Assembly: GCF_004346865.1 (NCBI RefSeq)
Contig: NZ_SMGR01000001.1
Location: forward strand, 1,674,001-1,738,000
DNA from: Shimia isoporae
GTDB lineage: Bacteria > Pseudomonadota > Alphaproteobacteria > Rhodobacterales > Rhodobacteraceae
Direction: 5' to 3'
Length of the DNA stretch: 64,000 nt
This document shows positions 8,901 to 16,674 of the stretch, piece by piece (position 1 is the stretch's first letter; the number at the start of each line of letters is the position of its first letter). Both the position numbers and the translations under genes were made by a program. Below the pieces are notes generated by a model. That model did not search any database. It was not told the origin of the DNA and was given only the letters and a program-made list of their open reading frames with translations.

Positions 8901-9632
8901 AGATTTGCCGCCGCCAGACAGCGACTCACCATCCGCCCGGAGGCCGGAGAAATTGGTGCCGGTGCCGGAGCCGTATTTGAACAGGCGCGCTTCGCGCACC
9001 CAAAGGTCCATAATGCCGCCCTCTCCGACCAGATCGTCCGCAACGGATTGGATGAAACAAGCATGCGGTTGCGGATGCTCATACGCGGACTTGGATTTGG
9101 TCAGCTTGCCGGTCTTATAGTCGACATAGTAGTGACCCTGGCCTGGCCCATCGATGCCATACGCCCAATGCAGGCCGGTGTTGAACCACTGCGGAGAGTT
9201 CGGCGCGGCGCGCTGTGTCGCCAGCATGTAGCGCATTTCGTCAAAATAGGCGCGTGCGTCTTCTTCTGTGCTGAAATAGCCGCCCTTCCAACCCCAATAG
9301 GTCCATGCGCCTGCCAGGCGGTCGAACACTTGCTTCGCGCTGTTTTCGCCACCGATCTCGACATCGTCGTTTGCCGGTACCGAGCGCCAAAGAAATTCGG
9401 GGACACCCTTCTCTTTCACACGCTTCAGCTTGGCTGGAACGCCTGCTTTGCGGAAATACTTCTGAGCAATCACGTCGCTGGCTACCTGGCTCCAGCTTTG
9501 CGGAACTTCCACGTTATCCAACCGGAAAACAATCGACCCGTCAGGGTTTCGGATTTCCGACTCGGTGGTCACAAAATCCAGCTCCGCGTATGCGTCTTGT
9601 CCTGCCTTGGTGAACTTTCTTTCGATTTTCAT
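5952..9632 (-). CDS. nrdJ: adenosylcobalamin-dependent class II ribonucleoside-diphosphate reductase
   Basis: A 1226-residue vitamin B12-dependent ribonucleotide reductase that makes deoxyribonucleotides without an iron radical subunit and so works with or without oxygen. Visible landmarks are [20 protein letters not shown] near the front, the barrel motif [42 protein letters not shown], and a C-terminal zinc-ribbon tail (CGDCG...[14 protein letters not shown]), all typical of the long proteobacterial NrdJ. The start at 9632 (MKIERKFTK) follows a GAGG site; the frame stays open a little further upstream. A low-complexity Ala/Thr/Val linker precedes the zinc tail. No nrdAB genes are in the window. 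NrdR-like boxes lie upstream, but no cobalamin riboswitch could be recognised. Confidence 0.95.
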   Translation of the reverse strand: MKIERKFTKAGQDAYAELDFVTTESEIRNPDGSIVFRLDNVEVPQSWSQVASDVIAQKYFRKAGVPAKLKRVKEKGVPEFLWRSVPANDDVEIGGENSAKQVFDRLAGAWTYWGWKGGYFSTEEDARAYFDEMRYMLATQRAAPNSPQWFNTGLHWAYGIDGPGQGHYYVDYKTGKLTKSKSAYEHPQPHACFIQSVADDLVGEGGIMDLWVREARLFKYGSGTGTNFSGLRADGESLSGGGKSSGLMGFLKIGDRAAGAIKSGGTTRRAAKMVIVDADHPDVEEYINWKVKEEQKVASIVAGSKMHEEKLNGIFAAINAWDGAEADAYDPKSNHGLKAAVREAKKVAIPETYVKRVLDYAKQGYASIEFPTYDTDWDSEAYASVSGQNSNNSIRVTDAFLKAVENDDDWELIRRTDGTVAKTIKARKLWEDVGHAAWACADPGIQYHDTVNAWHTCPEDGEIRGSNPCSEYMFLDDTACNLASMNLLTFLKDGVFQAEDYVHATRLWTVTLEISVTMAQFPSKEIAQLSYDFRTLGLGYANIGGLLMNMGFGYDSDEGRALAGSLTAIMTGVSYATSAEMAGELGAFDGYDRNSEHMLRVIRNHRRAAYGKDQGYEELAVKPVPLDHANCPDQALVKLAKASWDEALTLGEKHGYRNAQTSVIAPTGTIGLVMDCDTTGIEPDFALVKFKKLAGGGYFKIINRSVPAALEGLGYSSAQIEEMVSYAVGHGTIGNAPGINHTSLVGHGFGQNEIDKIEAALGSAFDIRFVFNQWTLGEEFCTNVLGIPSEKLNDPGFDLLASLGYSKADIEAANDHVCGTMTLEGAPFLKEEHYHIFDCANPCGKKGKRFLSVDSHITMMAAAQSFISGAISKTINMPNDATIEDCQKAYELSWSLGIKANALYRDGSKLSQPLAAALVEDDDDAAEILESGSMTEKAQVLAEKIVEKIVVKEVARGREKMPERRKGYTQKAVVGGHKVYLRTGEYSDGSLGEIFIDMHKEGAGFRAMMNNFAIAVSVGLQYGVPLEEFVDAFTFTKFEPAGMVQGNDSIKNATSILDYIFRELAVSYLDRTDLAHIKPEGTTFDDIGRGEEEGVSNVSELSESAATRSLEVLKQISSTGYLRKRLPQELVVLNGGQNTGTDPVATLNTLVPETAGAPAVAATATVAAATTTAVSSGTVATGMDERTKAKMQGYEGDPCGDCGNYTLVRNGTCMKCNTCGATSGCS

Positions 9633-9820
9633 CGCTGCCTCATGTTCCAGCTGTTCCAATTTGAGCGGCACGCCAACGGAAAAAATGCCCCCGCAAACGC
9701 ATGATCGCTAGACTCGGGCAAAGACTTCTCCGATCGGCAACACGCACAAATGCAGCCGTTATCAAAGTCCGAAAATAATCGGATCTTGTGGTGGTTTATG
9801 TCCCTGACCGGTTCGTTCGC

Positions 9821-9882
9821 CACTATATGTTGTAGCGTTTAGCAACCGCCCACACAAAGTGACGTATATCACCATATCTGGT
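9821..9882 (-). promoter_or_regulatory. candidate NrdR boxes upstream of nrdJ
   Basis: CACTATATGTTGT (9821-9833) and CACCATATCTGGT (9870-9882) each match most positions of the NrdR operator core (CACwATATmTwGT), which typically occurs in pairs before ribonucleotide reductase genes. Their starts are 49 bp apart, which is not a whole number of helical turns. Two further look-alikes lie upstream, CACAATATCTAG at 10073-10084 and CACTATATCTAG at 10324-10335. Repression of nrdJ by ATP/dATP-sensing NrdR is the likely meaning; the nrdR gene itself is not in this window. Confidence 0.6.
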
Positions 9883-10327
9883 CAACGGATAAATTTGCGC
9901 TGAAACCGGATTTTTCCTGTTGACCGATTGATCTGTTTTAGGGGGTTAACTCTTTGCCCCCGATTCCTCCAAAGTTGTTCTGCGATGCAGAAAAACCGAA
10001 CGCTTTCAGGTCGCCCAAGAAACTGCTGAAAAACAGCGAAAATCTCGCGATTTCTGATCATTTGCTCAAAAACACAATATCTAGAGCGCAGCAAAACTGT
10101 CACACCACATATGCGCAAATTTTACACAACTTTGCCGCAAACCTGTGAACTTCTCCGAATCGATGACACCAATCCGGCGACTTCTTGCCATTGCTCAAAA
10201 ATCGGGCGCATACCCCAAGGCAAAGTGAAATTGACCGCGCCACGGGCGGGCGTTCTCATAGGAGAAACCCGTGGAATTGTCGGCTTTCGATGCGTCATGC
10301 CTCTGCACATCGCATACGACCAGCACT
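9883..10327. other. intergenic stretch without a recognisable gene
   Basis: AT-richer DNA between the nrdJ promoter boxes and the decayed outer-membrane gene. Only short overlapping open frames with no family features are present. It contains an NrdR-like box at 10073-10084 and a single DnaA-box-like TTTTACACA at 10120-10128. No tRNA, terminator or credible ORF was seen. Confidence 0.6.
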
Positions 10328-10884
10328 ATATCTAGCGATCGGAAAACTAAGTTTGATGGCGGGAAAACTGTGGAATTCCGCTTACCGCGGCCCGCATTTT
10401 GCAACCGACCATTGCGGTTCGACAAACACATTGGCCAGTCCGACTTAGCACTGGTCGGCTTCGAAAGGAGAATCAGATGCCGTCGGTGCGACGATCTGAG
10501 GGCCGATACCAAAGGCCACCCTGTCAGGCATATCAAACTGGTAGGCGGCAAAGACATCTAGATCACCGATTCCACTGCCGGAGCGCCACCGCCAGTACCG
10601 TCCGGCAAGCCGCTGTGAGGCAGCGACGCCCGCAAGAGCCATTGGCTCCCGCCAAAGCTGATTGGCTGAGCGTACCTCAGGACAAACTGATTGCCTGTCT
10701 CGTTCGATGCACCGGTGAAACCGTCAAAGCCGTCGTTTTGCAGATTGAACGCAGTGACGTTGGCCAAAGGATTGTTGGCGTTTGACGCTCTATCCTGAGC
10801 GATTCCCTTATCCGGGTCGGCAAGCAAGCTTCCCAGTGCGCCGCGCAAACCCGTAAACCGATTTGCCACAAGGTTCGAGGCCAC
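10328..10884 (-). pseudogene. decayed 'neuromedin U'-type outer-membrane transporter gene
   Basis: Three pieces of one outer-membrane beta-barrel family remain on the minus strand. Residues such as NPLANVTAFNLQNDGFDGF and NQFVLRYAQPISF (10884 to about 10590) are in one frame. SGIGDLDVFAAYQFD and VAFGIGPQIVAPTASD (about 10580-10450) continue in the next frame. FVEPQWSVA and, after an in-frame TAA, FPAIKLSFPIA (about 10430-10330) give the C-terminal strands. So there is a frameshift near 10590, at least two stop codons (10445-10447, 10382-10384), and loss of the whole middle of the barrel between the second and third pieces. No signal peptide remains. It was presumably a porin-like transporter; the family match is from memory of its motifs. 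Confidence 0.75.
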
Positions 10885-10965
10885 GGGAAGATCTCAACGG
10901 CGTCCACAATCGATCAATCAATATACGCAGGTCGATACGTCACGATGTGTCTGGCAAATCACATC

Positions 10966-10985
10966 AAGGCGCAGCATCGCGCCTT
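10966..10985. terminator. possible terminator beyond tRNA-Pro
   Basis: The inverted repeat AAGGCGC/GCGCCTT with a 6-base loop lies 23 bases past the tRNA-Pro 3' end. The minus-strand side lacks a good U-run; the plus-strand side has TTTTC. Either orientation is possible, so the assignment is weak. Confidence 0.4.
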
Positions 10986-11007
10986 TTCATCTCGATGAAG
11001 TGAAACA

Positions 11008-11084
11008 TGGTCGGGACGGCAAGATTCGAACTTGCGACCCCCTGTACCCAAAACAGGTGCGCTACCAGACTGCGCTACGCCCCG
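11008..11084 (-). tRNA. tRNA-Pro (anticodon UGG)
   Basis: The complement folds as a full cloverleaf of 77 nt with CCA encoded. The acceptor stem CGGGGCG pairs with CGTCCCG (one G-U pair), the D arm contains AGCGCAGTCTGGTAGCGC, the anticodon stem CCTGT/ACAGG holds the 7-base loop TTTGGGT with anticodon TGG, and the T arm contains GTTCGAATC. It reads CCA and other proline codons by wobble. Confidence 0.96.
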
Positions 11085-11135
11085 GACCGAGGCACCGTTT
11101 AGCCTGCTATTTCGGGAATGAAAACCCCTAAGAAG

Positions 11136-11645
11136 TCATTCACAGCGCCAAGATGCATTTTCCTGCACCATGTCTGCATGCCGAAGCTCGCTACCGACCG
11201 AAATTCCCATCGCTTTGGCCAAGCCGCCATTGATTTCTAGGACATACAGCACCGCATCCCCCCCGGGAATCGGTGTTTCGTCGAGTGGGATTGCTTCGTG
11301 ATGCACATGTTGAATCACCCCTGCCGAATCCGCGAACAGCAGATCCAGAGGAATCAGCGTATTGCGCATCCAGAAAGATGCCCTTTGAGGATATTCATAG
11401 ATGAACAGCATACCGGCACTCATCGGCATGCTTTCCCGATGCATCAAGCCCTGTGCCCGTTCCGCGTCGGTATCGGCTACCTCAACGGAGAACCGCGCCT
11501 GCCCCCAATCACCGCGTATTTCTAGCGACCCGGGGGAACAGGCCGCCATAGAAACAGAGGCCGCGCCAAGCGACGCGACCACCATAACCCCACCAAGGGC
11601 CAGTTTGTGCTTGTTCAAAGTTCGGCCGAAACCGCGTTTTCCCAT
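11136..11645 (-). CDS. DUF192 family exported protein
   Basis: A 169-residue protein with a cleavable signal peptide (basic [14 protein letters not shown], hydrophobic core, then a VSMAA-C boundary) and a DUF192 domain. The domain motifs [36 protein letters not shown] and [14 protein letters not shown] are all visible. DUF192 proteins are small periplasmic or secreted proteins of unsettled function. A Cys directly after the Ala cleavage region hints at a possible lipoprotein, but the lipobox is poor. The start at 11645 overlaps the 3' end of the cold-shock gene by 31 bases, an arrangement suggesting one transcript and translational coupling. Confidence 0.85.
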   Translation of the reverse strand: MGKRGFGRTLNKHKLALGGVMVVASLGAASVSMAACSPGSLEIRGDWGQARFSVEVADTDAERAQGLMHRESMPMSAGMLFIYEYPQRASFWMRNTLIPLDLLFADSAGVIQHVHHEAIPLDETPIPGGDAVLYVLEINGGLAKAMGISVGSELRHADMVQENASWRCE

Positions 11646-12178
11646 GCCAGAACCTCTGTCGCCATCCGGCCGCGTTTTCCGTCGATCACTCGCAACGCCA
11701 GCGCTTCGCCAGGTTGCAAATCAGCGAGGCCGGAACGGCGCAGCACTTCAATATGCAAAAAGATGTCCTCAGGTTGGCCGAAAACGTTGGCAAAGCCAAA
11801 CCCTTTGCCTTTGTCGAACCATTTTACACGCGCCGGTTCAAGCGGCGCTGCCCGGATCTCGTCAATATCGAGTCCCTCGAAATCCGAAAGCGGCACAGCC
11901 ATTCCGGTTTCCGGCGGATCGATTTGGAACACTTCCACAGCCTGAGCACCGCGGGCGGTCACTTGTACCGCCACATCGATGCGCGAGGCATCGGCTACCG
12001 AACTCTGTCCGAAATTGCGCAGCACGTTGGCGTGCAACAGAATGTCGGCACCCCCTTCGTCCGACACGATGAACCCGAATCCCTTAACCGGATCAAACCA
12101 TTTCACCTCGCCTGAGATGCGCGAGATGTCATTCTCCACAGTAGTCAAAGCTTTAACCTTAGTCCGTATCATCCCCAT
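11615..12178 (-). CDS. double cold-shock-domain protein
   Basis: A roughly 187-residue RNA/DNA-binding protein with two cold-shock domains. The first contains [20 protein letters not shown] and the second [19 protein letters not shown], each with the aromatic RNP1-type KGFGF motif, joined by an acidic linker. Duplicated CSD proteins of about 180-200 residues are common in alphaproteobacteria, and nucleic-acid chaperone activity is expected. The start is uncertain: ATGs at 12178 and 12172 are in frame, a TTG about 13 codons further in has an AAGG before it, and the open frame extends to 12217. It overlaps the DUF192 gene downstream. No cold-shock 5' leader was recognised. Confidence 0.85.
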   Translation of the reverse strand: MGMIRTKVKALTTVENDISRISGEVKWFDPVKGFGFIVSDEGGADILLHANVLRNFGQSSVADASRIDVAVQVTARGAQAVEVFQIDPPETGMAVPLSDFEGLDIDEIRAAPLEPARVKWFDKGKGFGFANVFGQPEDIFLHIEVLRRSGLADLQPGEALALRVIDGKRGRMATEVLAWENAVSAEL

Positions 12179-12268
12179 GATGACGGGCAGAGTGATCCAT
12201 CCGGTAAAAATCAGCAAGCGCTAAAATGGTATGTTTTTCATCCGCTTGCTTTTTCGCAACTTTATTTC

Positions 12269-12874
12269 CTACGGATTGAGTCGCGTAATTTCCCAAGCCT
12301 TTTCAGGGGCTTCCTTTACCCAACGGAAACGGTCGTGAAGCCTAAACGCCCCGTCTGCCCAAAACTCAATTTCCGTTGGGGAAATACGATAGCCGCCCCA
12401 AAATGGCGGACGCTTTGGCATCGGGCCATGCGAAGCTGTTATTTTCGCCACCTTAGCCATCAATTCTGCGCGCGATCCGAGCGGCTGCGATTGCTGAGAC
12501 GCCCATGCCCCAAGCCGACTCTTCAGGGAGCGCGACTCAAAATATGCATCCGCGGACGGCCCGTCTTCCTTGGTCACGATCCCACGGACGCGGATTTGAC
12601 GGCGCAGCGACTTCCAGTGCATGACAAAAGCCGCTTTTCCGGCACTGTCGATTTCAGCCGCCTTCGCGCTGCCGTAGTTCGTGTAGAAAACAAACGCATC
12701 GTCCTCGATGTCTTTGAGAAGCACCATGCGCGCGTTGGGCAACCCGTCCGCGTCGACCGTCGACAGCGCGATCGCATTCGGATCATTCGGCTCACTTTTT
12801 TCCGCCTCAGCCAGCCAGTTGCGCGCAATCGCAAAGGGATCGTCTCCCGCAAAAATCCCGGTTCTGTCGCTCAT
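12269..12874 (-). CDS. pdxH: pyridoxamine 5'-phosphate oxidase
   Basis: A 201-residue FMN enzyme oxidising pyridoxamine or pyridoxine 5'-phosphate to pyridoxal 5'-phosphate, the last step of cofactor B6 synthesis and salvage. Visible motifs are [11 protein letters not shown] and [12 protein letters not shown] (FMN binding), [14 protein letters not shown], the loop [14 protein letters not shown], and the C-terminal [17 protein letters not shown] ... LHDRFRW ... ITRLNP, which ends with the family's conserved Arg-Leu-x-Pro. The ATG at 12874 ([14 protein letters not shown]) is preferred over the longer open frame from 12910 on family length. It is divergent from fabI. The two PLP aminotransferases in this window would use its product, but that is not a specific link. 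Confidence 0.93.
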   Translation of the reverse strand: MSDRTGIFAGDDPFAIARNWLAEAEKSEPNDPNAIALSTVDADGLPNARMVLLKDIEDDAFVFYTNYGSAKAAEIDSAGKAAFVMHWKSLRRQIRVRGIVTKEDGPSADAYFESRSLKSRLGAWASQQSQPLGSRAELMAKVAKITASHGPMPKRPPFWGGYRISPTEIEFWADGAFRLHDRFRWVKEAPEKAWEITRLNP

Positions 12875-12986
12875 GTCGCTCTCCGTTCTCGCTTGCAGAC
12901 TCACTGGCATGATTTGCCAAACTCTTGATGCATTTGGATCAATCGCCTAAAGGACTTCAATACCGAATTGGGACGGGGAGCATCCG

Positions 12987-13805
12987 ATGTCAAATCAACT
13001 GATGGCGGGCAAACGTGGCCTCATCATGGGGCTGGCCAACGACAAGTCCATCGCCTGGGGCATCGCGCAAGCCTGCGCCAATGCCGGAGCGGAACTGGCA
13101 TTTTCTTACATGGGCGATGCTTTCAAGAAACGCGTTGCACCGCTTGCCGAACAACTCGGTGTAGACACATTAATCGATTGCGACGTGTCGGACCCTGCCT
13201 CCATAGACGCCGCTTTCGCAGAGATCGAAGCCAAGTGGGGCAAGATTGACTTCATCGTTCATGCCATTGGATTTTCAGATAAAAATGAATTGCGCGGCCG
13301 TTATATCGACACCAGCCGCGACAATTTCCTGATGACCATGGATATCTCGGTTTATTCTTTCACCGCCGTAATGCAGCGCGCGGAAAAACTCATGAAAGAT
13401 GGCGGCTCGGCGCTCACGCTCACCTATTATGGTGCCGAACAGGTCATGCCCCATTACAACGTGATGGGGATCGCCAAAGCCGCGCTCGAAGCGTCGGTGA
13501 AATACCTCGCCGAAGATCTGGGCAAAGACGGCATCCGCGTGAATGCAATTTCTGCGGGCCCCATCAAAACACTTGCCGCATCCGGCATTGGAGACTTCCG
13601 CTATATTTTGAAGTGGAACGAACTCAACTCTCCATTGCGCCGGAATGTCAGCATCGAAGACGTCGGCAATTCCGCCCTCTTCCTGCTCTCTGACCTTGGC
13701 AGCGGCACCACAGGAGAAAATCTGCACGTCGACGCAGGCTATCATGTGGTCGGCATGAAGGCCGTCGATAGTCCGGATGTGGACCTCGTCACCGGACGGA
13801 AATAA
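12987..13805 (+). CDS. fabI: enoyl-[acyl-carrier-protein] reductase (NADH)
   Basis: A 272-residue short-chain-dehydrogenase-like enoyl-ACP reductase, catalysing the last step of each fatty-acid elongation cycle. The FabI-specific features are the N-terminal GKRGLIMGLANDKSIAWGIA cofactor motif and the catalytic Tyr157-x6-Lys164 (YNVMGIAK) preceded by LTYYGAEQV; the substrate-binding AISAGPIKTLAASGI follows. The numbering is within one residue of E. coli FabI. The ribosome site is in GGGACGGGGAGCAT. The LysE-family gene follows after 15 bp, so the two are likely co-transcribed. No other enoyl reductase is seen here. Confidence 0.95.
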   Translation: MSNQLMAGKRGLIMGLANDKSIAWGIAQACANAGAELAFSYMGDAFKKRVAPLAEQLGVDTLIDCDVSDPASIDAAFAEIEAKWGKIDFIVHAIGFSDKNELRGRYIDTSRDNFLMTMDISVYSFTAVMQRAEKLMKDGGSALTLTYYGAEQVMPHYNVMGIAKAALEASVKYLAEDLGKDGIRVNAISAGPIKTLAASGIGDFRYILKWNELNSPLRRNVSIEDVGNSALFLLSDLGSGTTGENLHVDAGYHVVGMKAVDSPDVDLVTGRK

Positions 13806-13820
13806 CCGAAAGAACTTTTT

Positions 13821-14435
13821 ATGACTCTCCCTGCTTTTTTCGCAGCGGTATCTCTGTGCCTGATGGCCGCCGTTTCCCCCGGCCCCGCTGTCTTGATGGC
13901 CGCCCGCATCGGCCTCTCCGAAGGCCTCCGCACCGGTGCCGCCCTCGCCGTGGGCATTGGCGCAGGCGCCGTGTTCTGGGCCGCGGCCGCTCTTTTCGGC
14001 CTCGCACTGCTTTTTGAATATGCTCCCTTCCTGCTGACCACTCTTAAAATAGGCGGCGCGGCCTTTCTGATCTGGACGGCAATCAAGATGTGGCGCGCTG
14101 CAGATGAACCGCTGGACGACACAGCAACCACGGCCGCCCCGCGCAGCGCCCTCGCCGCCTTCCGCCTCGGCCTCTGGACGCAACTTGCCAACCCCAAGCC
14201 TGCCGTTTTCTTCGGCGCGGTCTTCGTCGGCACTGTGCCTACCGACGCAACCCCGTTAGCACTTTCCCTGTTGCTTGCCTGTATCTTCCTCGGTGAATTC
14301 CTTTGGAACACCTCCGTGGCGCGGCTGTTTTCGCTGGACCGCACCCGCAAGATCTACATCGGCCTGAAGCACCTGATTGACCGCGTCTTTGGCGGCCTTC
14401 TGGCAGCTCTGGGCGTCAAGATAGCAGCCACATAA
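13821..14435 (+). CDS. LysE/RhtB family translocator
   Basis: A 204-residue inner-membrane protein with about six hydrophobic helices. The LysE/RhtB signature is near the N-terminus (AAVSPGPAVLMAARIGLSEG), followed by GAALAVGIGAGAVFWA and the mid-protein QLANPKPAVFFGAVF loop typical of the family. These proteins export amino acids or their derivatives. The substrate cannot be predicted. It follows fabI by 15 bp, but a functional link to fatty-acid synthesis is not apparent. Confidence 0.85.
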   Translation: MTLPAFFAAVSLCLMAAVSPGPAVLMAARIGLSEGLRTGAALAVGIGAGAVFWAAAALFGLALLFEYAPFLLTTLKIGGAAFLIWTAIKMWRAADEPLDDTATTAAPRSALAAFRLGLWTQLANPKPAVFFGAVFVGTVPTDATPLALSLLLACIFLGEFLWNTSVARLFSLDRTRKIYIGLKHLIDRVFGGLLAALGVKIAAT

Positions 14436-14734
14436 GCGCCGCTTTCGATGCGAAAAGTCCTACAGGGTCTTTTCTTTTTGCACTGCATCTCAAGCGCCTT
14501 GGGGATCGCTGTGCTTTACTTGCGCCAGCACCTACCCAATCTGGTGACCGATGGGAGGACTTTCGAAAACAACTCGCCCCGCCTATCACGCCTTTGCCCA
14601 ATCCGGCCGCCCACCTCAAGTCTCGGTAGTCGGGGACAAATACCGCGTCACCGCTTGGTGAGCGCGCAAACAGTTTGCGCGGCCCTCCCCGTCTGCTAGA
14701 ACAGCCAAAATCTGCGACAAAGGGGTGAGTCCAC
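14436..14734. other. intergenic region with two hairpins
   Basis: About 300 bp between the LysE and gpt genes, with no convincing ORF. Near the gpt end are CACC-GCTT-GGTG (14650-14661) and the stem CGCGCAAA/TTTGCGCG with loop CAG (14663-14681), about 50 bp before the gpt start. They could be a 5'-leader structure or the 3' end of an unrecognised RNA. Searched by eye for SRP RNA and 6S motifs without success. Confidence 0.5.
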
Positions 14735-15253
14735 ATGAGCGAGCGTCTGCCACACGAAAAAGGCTTCCATATCAGCTGGGATCAAATCCACCGCGACAGC
14801 CGCGCACTTGCATGGCGTCTGGATGGAAAAGGCCCGGATGAAGGCGCTTGGAAAGCCGTTGTGGCCATCACCCGTGGAGGCATGGCCCCTGCCATGATCG
14901 TGTCCCGGGAACTCGACATCCGGACCGTCGATACGATTTCGGTAAAATCCTACTACTCCGGTGGCGGCAAACAGGACAAACAGCGCGAAGCGCAGGTTCT
15001 CAAAAGCCCGGACGCCGAACTTATGGGCGATGGCGAAGGCATCCTGATCGTCGATGATCTGGTGGACAGCGGCAAAACCCTCGAACTGGTGCGCCAGATG
15101 TACCCCAAAGCGCATTTTGCAACCGTTTATGCAAAACCTGCGGGCGAACCTATGGTCGACACGTTCATCACTGGCGTCAGCCAGGACACATGGATTTTTT
15201 TCCCGTGGGATATGGCCCTGCAATACGTAGAACCGTATCGCGGCACCGACTGA
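14735..15253 (+). CDS. gpt: xanthine-guanine phosphoribosyltransferase
   Basis: A 172-residue type I phosphoribosyltransferase that salvages xanthine and guanine to XMP and GMP using PRPP. The PRPP-binding motif [17 protein letters not shown] lies at about residues 103-120, the early loop [20 protein letters not shown] is present, and the purine-recognition end [10 protein letters not shown] closes the fold, matching the E. coli Gpt type in length. The start at 14735 follows AAAGGGGTGAG. It stands alone, with a hairpin-containing spacer upstream and 149 bp to the next gene. Confidence 0.92.
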   Translation: MSERLPHEKGFHISWDQIHRDSRALAWRLDGKGPDEGAWKAVVAITRGGMAPAMIVSRELDIRTVDTISVKSYYSGGGKQDKQREAQVLKSPDAELMGDGEGILIVDDLVDSGKTLELVRQMYPKAHFATVYAKPAGEPMVDTFITGVSQDTWIFFPWDMALQYVEPYRGTD

Positions 15254-15402
15254 TCTGACAAAAAGGTAATGCCTGCGTTCCGCTCAACTGCTCAACGCCC
15301 AACAGACCGACGGTCGCTTTCTATGCCGCCGGTCCGGAGCGTTTTCACACTGACGCAAGCATCCCAACCCTTCTCCATGCCAACAGCACAGGACGCCACC
15401 AC

Positions 15403-16590
15403 ATGACTTTGTCCCGCACGCAAGCCACCTTTGCACCGCCCGTCATGGAAGCCCGCCGCTGGTTGGAAAGCGCGACCTTCACGGAAGAAAAGCCTCTCAT
15501 CAACGTCAGTCAGGCTGCGCCGGTTGATCCGCCGCCCGCGCCCCTGCGTGCGGAAATCGCACGCGTTGCTCAGGATGTTCCCGAGGCGCACCTGTACGGC
15601 CCCGTTCTCGGACTTCCGGAGCTGCGCGCCGAAGTCGCAACACAATGGAGTGCGGCCTACGGCGGCGGCATCGCCCCATCTCAAGTCGCGATCACCTCAG
15701 GCTGCAATCAGGCATTCTGTGCAACCCTGTCTGCCATTGCGGGCGAAGGGGATGAGATCATTTTGCCAACTCCTTGGTATTTCAACCACAAAATGTGGTT
15801 GGATATGCAGGGCATCTCTACTGTCGCCCTTACCACTGGCGAAAGCCTGCTGCCTGACCCGGGCGATGCCGCAGACCTCATTACCGACCGCACCCGCGCT
15901 ATCGTGCTGGTTACGCCAAACAACCCGGGTGGCGTGGAGTATCCTGCTGAACTTGTGCGTGCGTTCTTTGAGCTGGCCCGTGACAAAGGCGTCAAACTGA
16001 TCGTCGATGAAACCTATCGGGACTTCGACATTCGCACCGAAGCGCCACACGATCTTTTCAGCGATCCGGAATGGGGCGACACCCTGATCCAACTCTACTC
16101 TTTCTCGAAGGCATACCGCCTGACCGGCCATCGGGTCGGCGCCATGGTAGCGGACGAAAAGTTCCTCGCGGAGGCAGAGAAGTTTCTTGATACCGTCACC
16201 ATCTGCCCAAACCAGCTGGGCCAACACGCAGCCCTATGGGGTATGCGAAATCTTTCCCAATGGCTTTCCGGAGAACGCGCCGAAATCCTCGATCGACGCG
16301 CTGCAATTGCAGACAACATGGAAACGTTGACCGCGCAGGGCTGGAAGCTGATGGGCGCCGGAGCCTACTTTGCCTACATGGAACATCCTTTCCAGATGCG
16401 GTCTGATGCGCTGGCCAAGGCATTGGTGCAGGATCACCACGTGCTCTGCCTGCCAGGCTCGATGTTCATGCCCGATGACGATCCGAATGGTGCACGACAA
16501 CTGCGGATCGCCTTCGCCAATGTGGACAGGGGTGAAATCGCAGTGCTTTTTGAACGGCTTGCCCAAGCGGATTATCCCAAACGGGCCTAA
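15403..16590 (+). CDS. class I/II PLP-dependent aminotransferase
   Basis: A 395-residue fold-type I aminotransferase. The motifs are LYGPVLGLPELRAEVA, ITSGCNQAF, the aromatic stacking region TPWYFNHKMW, the NNPGG loop (where most members have NPTG), DETYRDF and the Schiff-base lysine in SFSKAYRLTGHRVGAM (Lys236). The Gly-Gly replacement in the NPTG loop is a mild departure. The start at 15403 is the first ATG before TLSRTQATFAPP. It lies upstream of ppiD and trpE on the same strand with an 84-bp gap. An aromatic substrate would suit the trp neighbourhood, but that is only a guess. Confidence 0.85.
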   Translation: MTLSRTQATFAPPVMEARRWLESATFTEEKPLINVSQAAPVDPPPAPLRAEIARVAQDVPEAHLYGPVLGLPELRAEVATQWSAAYGGGIAPSQVAITSGCNQAFCATLSAIAGEGDEIILPTPWYFNHKMWLDMQGISTVALTTGESLLPDPGDAADLITDRTRAIVLVTPNNPGGVEYPAELVRAFFELARDKGVKLIVDETYRDFDIRTEAPHDLFSDPEWGDTLIQLYSFSKAYRLTGHRVGAMVADEKFLAEAEKFLDTVTICPNQLGQHAALWGMRNLSQWLSGERAEILDRRAAIADNMETLTAQGWKLMGAGAYFAYMEHPFQMRSDALAKALVQDHHVLCLPGSMFMPDDDPNGARQLRIAFANVDRGEIAVLFERLAQADYPKRA

Positions 16591-16674
16591 AGCCCCATCA
16601 CCGCTTGCCCCCTACCGATCAACCGCGTAGACATCCGCGAAGACCTTTTACCGACCAAGATACAAGGAACTGAC

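Noticed and set aside
8268-9704. A 478-codon open frame on the plus strand opposite nrdJ
   Set aside because: Its composition and lack of family motifs fit a shadow of the nrdJ coding strand; nrdJ is certain.
9633-9900. Cobalamin riboswitch before the B12-dependent nrdJ
   Set aside because: The conserved B12-box elements could not be found in the upstream 270 bp; only NrdR-like boxes are present.
10120-10128. DnaA box TTTTACACA upstream of nrdJ as an origin or control site
   Set aside because: A single match; no cluster of boxes, AT-rich unwinding element or dnaA/parAB genes nearby.
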